Shown here: positions 55,542-64,000 of the stretch, in pieces | How the letters are laid out: every line of letters starts with the position of its first letter | Position numbering within the stretch: position 1 is the first letter of the stretch | NCBI GenBank assembly: GCA_024516035.1 | Contig: CM044961.1 | Coordinates: 32,535,051-32,599,050 of the forward strand | Length of the DNA stretch: 64,000 bases | Reading direction: 5' to 3' | From: Bactericera cockerelli | Lineage: Eukaryota > Arthropoda > Insecta > Hemiptera > Triozidae | The notes under the pieces: model-generated | Told to the model about the DNA's origin: nothing | Databases searched by the model: none | The model's input: only the letters and a program-made list of their open reading frames with translations | Position numbers and translations under genes: made by a program

Positions 55542-56716
55542 CATGCGCGGATATAGGGGGGGGCACGTTGGGCACGTGCCCCCCCCCCAGATTTTTTCGG
55601 TAAGCTGTGTTTCTCAAATTTCATTATACCTAACCCCGTATAAAAAATGAGTTAGGGGGGCACGGGCCCCAAAATAATTCTCAATTCTAAGACTAATTCC
55701 GTAAAAAAAAGATCTCAATAAGTTAGGGGGGCACGGGCCCCAAAATAATTCCCAATTCTAAGACTAATCCCGTAAAAAAAAAAGATCTCAATAAGTTAGG
55801 GGGGGCACGGGACCCAAAATAATTCCCAATTCTAAGACTAATCCTGTAAAAAAAATCTCAATAAGTTAGGGGGGCACGGGACCCAAAATAGTTCCCAATT
55901 CTAAGACTAATCCCGTAAAATAAAGATCTCAATAAGCTAGGGGGCACGGGACCCAATATAATTCGCAATTCTAAGACTAATCCCGTAAAAAAAAAAGATC
56001 TCATTAAGCTAGGGGGGCACGGGACCCAAAATAATTCCCAATTCTAAGACCAATAAGAAATAACTCAATAATAAAGTTGTAAAATCCACACAGATTGTCC
56101 GAGAAATCTGAAATTTTACCTACAGGTCTATTTGGATCAGGGAATATATCTCTAATCTCTAGGGTTCAGCTACACGGGGTAAGGACAAAAAATGGATGGG
56201 TGACACAAAAAAAATCTCATTTTTCGACCGAAATTAAATTTTTTTCTCAAAATTTATCGTGATGGCGCCACGGCGGCGGCGTATCAACTCAAAAAGAGAA
56301 AGTTTTAAGCAAAAATTCAAGTTTTCATTTGAGATATCAATCACGAAATTCTGATGAGCCGTTTTTGAGCTACGTTGAGTAAGGACATAAAATGGATGGG
56401 TAAACAAAAAGTATTTACGTTTTGTGACCTGAATGACGTTTTCCTCAAAATTTGTCCTGACGAACTATCAACTCTAAGCGAGAAAGTTTTTGCAAGGGTT
56501 GGAGTCTTCATTTGACATATTGATCGCGAAATTCTGATGAGACACTCTTGAGCTCCAATAAGGACAAGAAATGGATGGGTGACACGAAAAATATTGACAT
56601 TTGTGTGTGTATGGGTGTGTGTGTGTGTGTGAGTGTGTGTGCGCGCGATAGTCTTGCTAGTTAGGTATATTGTGCGATTGTGCCCCCCCAGTACAAGAGG
56701 GCTATATCCGCGCATG
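55542..56716. mobile_element. 1175-bp DNA element with 8-bp TSD, in labial intron 1
   Basis: TIR CATGCGCGGATATAG and its complement at the right end; perfect duplication AACGCCAA at 55534-55541 and 56717-56724. Inside are six ~71-bp units (GCACGGG... at 55661, 55732, 55806, 55875, 55945, 56018) and three units spaced 200 and 178 bp, marked by AAGGACAAAAAATGGATGGG. No transposase. An 8-bp TSD fits hAT or P superfamilies; ends start CATG. Confidence 0.8.
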
Positions 56717-56835
56717 AACGCCAAACCTGGATATAATAGAAAGAGATATAATAGGATACCTACTCTTAATAATAGAGAAAATCTCAGGTCCTTGGGTCAC
56801 CTGTTTACGTGTAATCGAGAACTGACTCAACTGAC

Positions 56836-56905
56836 CATAATTATGAGAAACCTCTTCATAATAGACTTTTTGATTATGAGAAACCTCTTCATTATAGACT
56901 TTTTC
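56836..56905. repeat. ~34-bp tandem duplication
   Basis: ATTATGAGAAACCTCTTCAT and ATAGACTTTTT repeated twice. Confidence 0.7.
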
Positions 56906-57639
56906 GGAACCTGGATCAAGGAACATACCCAATACCCAGGTTCAACTGTAATTCTTACCTTACCCGCAGTCCAGAGACATATATGTAACATAAAAGTTAA
57001 AAAATCTATAACCACTTCCTGGACACGTTCCTCAATTTTAATGAACTATTCCCAAGCTATTTCCTCATACTCAAGTCACTTCACCCCATTCCTAAACCTG
57101 CATTCACAGTTGTAAAATTAATAAATGTTTTCTCTAAAAAACAGAGGGGTCTGAGCCTTGCGTGATTTCTTTTTACGAGAGCTTTTTTTATACATTTATG
57201 TAAATTCCAGTTTTATGACAGTAGAACTTTGCTAGCGTGGTAGAGGCAACGCTGGCTGATTGAAATCACATAAAAAACTTAATGGGAAAAGTAGATTCTT
57301 GAAAATGAAAATAGTTATAAGTTATTGTATAAAAGTAGAGTTGGTGTATTATTTTTTGTACATTTTGTTGAATAGGCTCCTACAATTGCTGCTATAACTC
57401 TAAAGTGGGGCAATGCGTTGGTCATTTCAATGATCACAAAGTGTTAAAAGCATGAGTAATCATTATTATTTTAAAAAAAATATATATTTATTTATTTATT
57501 TAATAACAAGATAACATAATATACAAAGGTATTTTTCCTAAGCTAAAGCTTCTAAGAAAAACTTATATCTTATATAAGAAAATTCTTTATCTTATATTGT
57601 AAAATGATTCGTTTGTATTTGTGTTTGTGTGTATGTATG

Positions 57640-57925
57640 TTGAATATCCCTCATATTAATGTACGTAGAATATACAAAGACATCTGCTTTATTTACAAAA
57701 TTATTAATGCTATCATTGATAGTAACCCATTGCTATCCAAATTAATATTTAAAATACCCAGATTAAGTTCAAGAAATTATATACCTTTTAAATGTTTAAA
57801 GTCCAAAACTGAGCCAATGAATAGATTGATGTCCATCTGCAACACTTACCCAGATATTGAATTTTCTCAGCCTTTATCTATTTTTACTTTAAAACTTCAG
57901 GATATACTTTTTCAAAATAAATTCG
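57640..57925 (+). mobile_element. LINE reverse-transcriptase C-terminal remnant
   Basis: Frame reads NVRRIYKDICFIYKIINAII, then SSRNYIPFKC, EPMNRLMSICN, YPDIEFSQPLSIF. This R-Y-DLxxLYKIING...NPLxRLxxxYN-like order ends the ORF2 of several non-LTR families. 5'-truncated and unlikely to be active. A short upstream ATG at 57604 is not meaningful. Confidence 0.65.
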
Positions 57926-58085
57926 AAAAATCCCGTCTTATTGCACATCTAGACTATAAGACAAAGCTACCTACCAAATTTCAGCTTCCTAGGACTTACG
58001 GTTTGGGCTGTAGAGCGATGATCAGTCAGTCAGTGGTCAGTGGTCAGTCAGTGACTTTGACATTAAATGTATATATTAAGATTAG
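57925..58085 (+). repeat. repeat shared with 33170-33318
   Basis: TCGAAAAATCCCGTCTTATT, AAATTTCAGCTTCCTAGGAC and a TCAGTCAGTGGTCAG tract; follows directly on the LINE remnant, whose frame runs into it. Confidence 0.7.
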
Positions 58086-58113
58086 TAATTATGTATAGAA
58101 TCATTGAAACTAA

Positions 58114-58308
58114 AAATTGAAGTTAAGTTAAGCAATTTCCAGCGAGGTAAAGACTTCGTGATGCTGGCATTCCGGTTTTATCCAGTCGGGGTGAGGTTAA
58201 TGTGGGTAGCAGGTTTGTGAGTTTCCTGCGAATGGAGGGTAACATCCCCGGCGTGATATGACCATGCAGTTGAAAGCGACGTTAAACCCAATTAAAAAAA
58301 AAAAAAAA
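58114..58308 (+). repeat. SINE family E, 5'-truncated
   Basis: GAAGTTAAGTTAAGCAATTT then core GTGAGGTTAATGTGGGTAGC, end GCAGTTGAAAGCGACGTTAA and A16. Confidence 0.78.
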
Positions 58309-58319
58309 ACGAACACAAT

Positions 58320-58354
58320 ACTTCCGAGTTCTAATATTGGAAATTTTCGGAAGT
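58320..58354. repeat. ACTTCCG hairpin remnant
   Basis: ACTTCCGAGTTCTAATATTG folding with TTTTCGGAAGT; isolated terminal hairpin. Confidence 0.55.
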
Positions 58355-58420
58355 AAAATTAAGTTACACATTAAACCCCTCACATAGGTATGGATTAAGT
58401 TGTAGAATATATATTTGTAC

Positions 58421-58448
58421 ATATGTATGTACAATTGTACATACATAT
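58421..58448. repeat. perfect 28-bp palindrome
   Basis: ATATGTATGTACAA and its complement without spacer. Confidence 0.75.
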
Positions 58449-59154
58449 TTTGTGTATGTATGTACCCACTTCACATTCATATCCAGGAAAGTATTAAAAA
58501 GGTATTCACAACTTGTCAGGCTTATCAAAAATACACCATGTAGTATATTTAAGTGTATAGCCACTTGTATTTCCATACATTATCAAAAGTAATAATACCT
58601 ACATGACTAGTTATGTACGTACGTTTTTATCATGCAAAATGTACATCTGACAAAACTGACGATTTTAAAAATAATTCTTGAAAATTGGTATTTAAAAATT
58701 CACGTAAGTAATGAACTGTAATCGACTTCACAGATTTACCTGGAAATCTTTCTCTTTATAGCCAGGTTTCTCTTTTATCCAGTTCTCTTTTTTAATGGGG
58801 ATATAAGGATTCCATTATTTCTCTTATACCCAGTTCTCTTTTTCTTCTTCTTTTTTGGGTATAAGGTTTCCATTATGTCTCTTATACCTAGGTTCAACTT
58901 TACTATCTAATTCTACATTGTGAAAACCTACAACAGTATCTAAGTCTTCGTCATGGAGGCACTTGAAATACTTGTTACATGGAATGTCAAGTAGTCTGCC
59001 ATGTTGTTCTGACAGAATCTCTGACGGTATCTTGACAGGTTGTCAAAGGTAGTTTCAGTAATTTCAGTATTATGCATGAGTTGAGGTGTGTAACTGACGC
59101 ACTCACTTTGTGAAACGACAAATGTCTGTTTGAAAACAGTACTTGTTCTTTGCA

Positions 59155-59320
59155 GATATACATAGTATTAGTAGATATACATAATTTTTAGATGTACATA
59201 CTTTTTAGATGTACATGGTATTAGTAGATATACGTAATTTTTAGATATACATACTTTTTAGATGTACATGGTATTAGTAGATATACGTAATTTTTAGATA
59301 TACATACTACTGGTATTAGT
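59155..59320. repeat. ~52-bp tandem repeat x3
   Basis: TAGATATACATAATTTTTAG with GATGTACATGGTATTAG recurs; AT-rich. Confidence 0.65.
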
Positions 59321-59509
59321 TTTTACTTCCGATAAATTTCTAAGTAGGTATTGTGTTTGTTTGTAAAACTAATATTTTACAAAAACGATTTCAATTTTTT
59401 TAATTCTTCAGGGCGTTTCATAACTTGAGCAACTATTTTTTTAATACGGTACTTAGTGTGAAAACAGCTATTAGGTTACTGTATAACAACAAAATGTTGG
59501 GTCAAAGGG

Positions 59510-59668
59510 CTGAATTATGAAACAGGATTAAATTGATCTGAGTGGACACTATCTCTTAAATCAGGCTATACTGCGCTGTGATTGGTTGAAATTCCCACTA
59601 GAGGGCGTGTTAAGGGATAATGTCTTTTTTTATTAATCTAATGGTGTTTCATAATTCGGTCTTTAATC
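59510..59668. mobile_element. ~160-bp MITE with GGCTGAATTATGAAACA ends
   Basis: Left GGGCTGAATTATGAAACAGG, right GTGTTTCATAATTCGGTC. Related to 47683-47805. TSD not clear. Confidence 0.55.
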
Positions 59669-59751
59669 TTAAGACATTGTTTTGGTTCCACTCATAAGAT
59701 CTGTCTCTGAAATAAAAAATACTACATCGAAATGAACCGCTTGATATATGC

Positions 59752-59850
59752 TTGATCGATAGGCGGCTGACTTTCGACTTGTAACCTGGAGGTCGGTGGT
59801 TCAAGTCCGAGTAGTTGTGACATTAAGAAAGAGATTAACTTAAATATGAT
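59752..59850 (+). repeat. SINE family A, internally deleted
   Basis: GCTTGATCGATAGGCGGC, B box GGTCGGTGGTTCAAGTCC, then a jump to GAGTAGTTGTGACAT and AATATGATAAC. Confidence 0.75.
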
Positions 59851-60006
59851 AACTTAACTTAACTTAACTCAAAATACTCTGAAATTTAACTTTCTGGAAA
59901 CACAATTCCACATAACCAAGTACTACCTTATCCAAGATCAAAGTTTGACTGTAGAGCACAAAATTTGAAAATGCAGATACATCCTATGTCTCTTTCTTTG
60001 TATAGT

Positions 60007-60178
60007 CGGTCCCGGTAGCTCAGTGGTCAAGGTGTCTGCCTTGTAATCCAGAGGTCGTGGGTTCAAAACACAACCGGGACATAACAAGTTATCCTCTCCT
60101 TTGAACTTTTGACCACATACTCGTAGTAATACTCTTGGCCTTACTCATTAGTCCTAAACGGGCAAGCGAAGAAATTAC
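60007..60178 (+). repeat. SINE family B
   Basis: Best-preserved B head: GGTCCCGGTAGCTCAGTGG, GTCTGCCTTGTAATCCAG, GTGGGTTCAAAACACAACC. It folds as a tRNA-like cloverleaf in outline, but the body shows it is a SINE and not a tRNA gene. Confidence 0.82.
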
Positions 60179-60179
60179 A

Positions 60180-61605
60180 AAGATGAATGCTTTTGAAGAT
60201 ATATTTACTAATATCATCAATAGGTCGCATTCATGAATACCTACTGATAAGATACATAAGTGAAATTCAGATGGATCCAATACATCAATATTTTCTCGTC
60301 CCTTCTATGTATGTAAAATGGAAAATCAAAAGGCAACCATTGGCTGATAGCAGTTTTATGATACATCAAGTATATCTTTATTCCATGGAGGCCCATCATT
60401 AAATCGCTGAATTATCAATCGGACCAAAAATTGCATTTATTTTATAAAATAATAAAGAGATAAGATTTCATAAGTTGCATAAAATAAACAAAGTTCAGAT
60501 GGATACAACACACAATACATCACGTGTATACTCCATGGAGGCCCTTTGTTATCGCCCTCCAACGTCAAACACCCCTCCTCAAAAAACACTCTCAAGTGCC
60601 CCTCCATACTATGCATATTGACAGCTTTCACCTCCACATGATGTCTACCTCCTCCTCGTCGTCCTCCATTTTGTATTCCTGGAACCCCCCCTGGAAACTT
60701 TCCCTTCCCTGACATCCCGACTCCTTGACTTGGCAAACATTGTTCTGTTTTGAATAGCATCTTCAAGTCTTCAACCTCCGTGGGGACTCGTTCATCAAAA
60801 GTGGCCCGTCTCCAAAGAGGATTTCGTTTTCGAGCATTTGAGACAACTTTGCAGATTGTCTGACTGGGGATCTTTATTTAGCTTTTGCTGTTCTGGGGGT
60901 TTCCTGTTTCGTGGGCTTTTATGGATAGAAATTTCAAGCATGGGAAAGATATTTTAACTTTTCTTTTCTGGGTTTATTCGTTTGTTTTTAGAATTTCCCG
61001 TCACTTTGAAGTTTATCAAAGTGAGTATCTTGATTTAGTCTGTGTTTTTGTTGGATTTTGCTGTTTTGTGGGTACTATGAATAAAGATTCTGAACATGGG
61101 AATGTTTTTAAACTTTGTTTTTCCGGGTTTATTTTGAGGTTCTGAGGGGATTTTGGAGATTTTCTTTTGATATTCTTTTTTTTTTCATTAGCCTTGTTGT
61201 TTCATAACTACATTTTTCTTTTGTATGGACTTTAGTGTCGGTGGATCGACGGAATTTATTGTCCTTTCGACTGGACCATCTGTACTTCTATGGGCCACAT
61301 TATGAAACAGGATTGAAGTTATGCTTATTTAAAGTTTACGAGAATAGTGGTCCTTTCACGTTACCTTTTCCTAAACCAACTTGGGGTTGACATTCTTCAA
61401 CCTCTTCCTCATGGCTGAGGTTGGTTGGTTCTGACACTCCTGCTTCTACAGTTTAATAAGAATAATACTTCTTTATTGACAAGAATAATATTGACAAAGG
61501 GTGTGATTATTGCCTGAAACAATCTCTACCATCAAACCCATAATCGGCTCATCACAGAAAATGACGGGGAAAAAACACGAGCATTTTGTTCAATAATGTC
61601 TCTGA
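60180..61605. other. intronic DNA without recognised exon
   Basis: 60265-60400 and 60490-60545 share GTTCAGATGGATNCAA and CCATGGAGGCCC, an old duplication. 60550-60880 is of balanced composition with a 109-residue reverse open frame (60766-60437) of no known family. 60885-61145 is an imperfect duplication containing TTTGCTGTTTTGTGGG. It could hold intronic regulatory DNA. Confidence 0.4.
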
Positions 61606-61608
61606 TAA

Positions 61609-61897
61609 TGCGCACGATTAGCTCAGTGGTTAAGCACTCGCTTGCCATGCGGAATGTCCCGGGTTCGATCCCCCCGTGCCGACAAATATTTGTATTCTTA
61701 ATTTGGTTACAATTGTTTGTAAGGGATACCTTCCGGTGCACTCGTGTTGACCTAAATGGGAAGTATTGTGTCACTTCTCGCCCATCAGAGGGAAGGCATA
61801 CTACGGGATGGGCAGGCTACAACACAGACCATAAGTGTCTACAGTAGCTCCTGTTTCATGAATACGAAATAAAAAAGGCTGTGAAACACTCATCTCA
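61609..61897 (+). repeat. SINE family G, full length
   Basis: GCGCACGATTAGCTCAGTGG, CTTGCCATGCGGAATG, GGGTTCGATCCCCCC, full body to GGCTGTGAAACACTCATC and A10. Confidence 0.87.
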
Positions 61898-62222
61898 AAA
61901 AAAAAAACTTCGAAGTTTGACGGAAGAGGCCCAATTTGCTTATTAGCCATAAAATATTATGCAGACAAAGTGACACCAAGCTTTCCAATATCCATTAAAT
62001 TATTAACAATGTCAAGAAGGGACGCGATATCAATGTCAAAGCCTGTTGTGACGTTCTTTCTTACAATGTTTGAGTTATAATATAAAAAAAATATTTTAGG
62101 CGCTTTAACTCTGTCATTAGACAGGTCGTTCGCGCCGATTCTTCTGGTGTATTATACAAGTGTATATTATTATTATCATAGATTGATTGGAGTTCCACAA
62201 GAGAACCATCAATTATCAGACC

Positions 62223-62400
62223 GATCTCTAATTAGATCTATTCTGACCACTTGAATCTATTTGGTTTTAACGTCCTGATTTGAAGTATTCAGGAATTCAA
62301 GACGGGGGTTTTACCATCCATTCGCTAGGAATCGTACCAGCTATCCACAATAAGATTACCCATCCTGGGTAGGGCCGGAAATACAAGTGTATAGGTACAG
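62223..62400 (-). repeat. SINE family F, head-truncated
   Basis: TTTGGTTTTAACGTCCTGAT, GGGGGTTTTACCATCCATTC, core to GGGCCGGAAATACAAG. Confidence 0.75.
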
Positions 62401-62458
62401 TATTATTTATAAAGGGCATCCAGCCGTTGAACTAGGAGTGCGAAAAGCAACATCAACC

Positions 62459-62640
62459 ATAATAATAATACTATTTAGTGGAAGGTAACCACCAGGCGAG
62501 GTTAATTCTCAAAGCATTTTCTTCCACCTAACCCTCAGAGTCTTTCTTATTATGTGGTCACAAACTCAAATTAATGAGTAAAATTTCATCCATTGGGTGG
62601 GATTTGAATTACCAGACTAGCGCGTTAACCGTTATCATGA
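62459..62640 (-). repeat. SINE family D, internally deleted head
   Basis: TAATAATACTATTTAGTGGA to GGGTGGGATTTGAATTACCA and GCGCGTTAACCG. Confidence 0.75.
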
Positions 62641-63503
62641 CATACACGTAAATGCAATAGTGTTATTGCGTGTGTAATGTGTATGCATAAAAATTTAAAA
62701 TAAAATAAACTTCTTAAATACCAGTGCACAGTGCTTGTCTTCAAACTAAATATTTTAAGAAACTAAATCCACAAATTCTTCTAATCCTATGATTGTTACA
62801 AAAGGTTGCCTTCCTAGGTTTGCAATATTCCTACTAACTCAGTCCCCTGGGACAATAACACTAAAAATCTCCTATTTTTACTCCTTTTTGATTGATTACC
62901 TTACTTAATAGTTGATAGCATCTATGTGATTCATTGTAAAATCAAGAAGTTCAGATATTTTTCTGGATAATTTTCACCACACACAGACAGGGTTATATAT
63001 ATGTAAGAATCCCAGTTTTACATAAAAATATTACATATAATTATGTATAATATTACTTAGGATTTCTAATATGAATCTTATTTTTAACAAAAAATTCACT
63101 GACAGGGTGTGAACACATCTTAAATTTTATTTCTATTTTTGATCAATGGAACTATGTTGTACCCATTTTCCATTGGGAGTTGGGATTCACAATTATTGTC
63201 AATGGGATTTGAAGTCCCATTGGGCATTTAAGATTATCGTGTTTTATATCCAGGTTGGAAGTATTGTGAAAAATGATTTTATAATGCTTGTCTCCAGTGT
63301 GGTAAAGATATGGTGGGCTTTCTATCTATCTTGATGGTTTTGATTAATCTTTAAATCCAAAAACATGGAATTCCTATATTCCTTGAAGAATTTTTTACCA
63401 TTTTATTGGTTCTCAGGGGAGTCAGGGGACCAAAGATTGTGTGGATCAAGTTTTTAAGTTTTCGAGTCTATTCAATGGATGCTAGTAAGATTTAGGTACT
63501 ATT

Positions 63504-63536
63504 ACTTCCGATAAATTTCTAATATTAGAAATCGGA
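63504..63536. repeat. ACTTCCG hairpin remnant
   Basis: ACTTCCGATAAATTTCTAAT then ATTAGAAATCGGA; same start as 42329 without its body. Confidence 0.55.
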
Positions 63537-63765
63537 TGAATTTATTCATATGACATGAAAAATATGTCGAAGATATGAAGTGTTAAATGGATGTGTTATG
63601 TTACAGTTTACAAACATAGTGTTTTTATAACAATCAAAACAATGTAAATTACTAAATTAAATAATTAATAACTTTTTTAAATATTTGAAGATGCTGAGCA
63701 CTTTACCACAAAACGTTGGACTTCATGAAATATTTGAAATTTAATGTTGTTTAAAAAAAAATATA

Positions 63766-63902
63766 AGTTATCATATTTGTGTTAATCACTTTCGTGATAT
63801 CACAACTACTCAAACTCGCTTTACTAAATCTACGCTGAAATCAGGACTTGAACCACCGACCTCCAAGTCCGCCGGCCTATCGATCAAGCTACTGAGGTCG
63901 GA
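63766..63902 (-). repeat. SINE family A
   Basis: Complete reverse-strand copy apart from a short deletion beside the B box (GACCTCCAAGTCCGCC). Confidence 0.83.
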
Positions 63903-64000
63903 ATTTGAAAATATATAATATCTATTCAATTAAAACTCAACTCCGAATATTTTTTTTTTATTAATAATAAATAAATAGATAATGTATTTCAAACTTAATT

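Larger units (their letters stand above)
54719..64000 (+). other. lab: labial intron 1 (5' part)
   Basis: Starts at the GTAAGT donor and has no homeodomain-coding sequence or obvious acceptor with a Hox exon before the window ends, so the intron exceeds 9.2 kb. It is filled with transposon-derived sequence described separately. Stretches 54740-55069, 56725-57600, 58450-59150 and 62640-63765 show no recognisable feature beyond AT-rich DNA. Confidence 0.75.

Noticed and set aside
60007..60080. Possible tRNA gene
   Set aside because: A and B boxes are present, but the anticodon arm and acceptor stem are imperfect and the family B body follows as in seven other copies.
61609..61685. Possible tRNA gene with CCATGC anticodon-like loop
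   Set aside because: Head of SINE family G; the same head with the same body occurs at 30403.

Overview
The window is nuclear DNA of an animal, almost certainly an insect. It is AT-rich, gene-poor and packed with short retroposons and inverted-repeat DNA elements. Two protein-coding exons have good splice context. One is a single exon of a class V myosin (33514-33725, +). The other is the large first coding exon of the Hox gene labial (about 53370-54718, +), identified by the YTNLD motif and the hexapeptide stretch PTYKWMQVKRNVPKP, followed by a consensus GTAAGT donor. No homeodomain exon is present, so labial intron 1 runs from 54719 past the end of the window. The species cannot be fixed from the sequence; a hemipteran with a large genome is my guess.

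Layout. 1-5.1 kb: a 1.8-kb element with ~395-bp inverted repeats (686-2521), a 104-bp-scale duplication, 5S-derived SINE pieces, and a second palindromic element (3836-4690) set in a 45-bp tandem array. 5.1-25 kb: mostly non-genic AT-rich DNA with SINEs, one LINE 3' end (15565-15933, -), and GA/CT tracts. 25.5-26.9 kb: a pyrimidine-only satellite with a 62-bp unit. 27.2-27.9 and 37.1-37.8 kb: two inverted copies of a hairpin-ended element. 31.2-32.5 kb: a LINE 3' end and a rearranged SINE cluster with a head-to-head palindrome. 33.5 kb: the myosin exon. 34-52.3 kb: dense SINEs, several nested with clear target-site duplications. 52.3-54.7 kb: a repeat-free island holding the labial upstream region and exon 1. 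54.7-64 kb: labial intron 1, containing a perfect 97-bp duplication, an 8-bp-TSD DNA element, LINE remnants and more SINEs.

The most notable non-genic feature is the SINE diversity. At least seven families occur. Six (A, B, C, D, G, J) and F have tRNA-like heads. Family E has a 5S rRNA head, with recognisable internal-promoter boxes, on a body that shares a core with tRNA-headed family F. This looks like one core carried under two unrelated Pol III promoters.

The labial exon reads in two frames. The N-terminal Asn/His/Tyr-rich part is in one frame, and the YTNLD motif through the hexapeptide is in another. The switch lies within 53647-53741, next to an A5 run. An indel in the assembly is the simplest explanation, but it should be resolved before the gene model is used. 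No true tRNA, rRNA, CRISPR or prokaryotic feature was seen.
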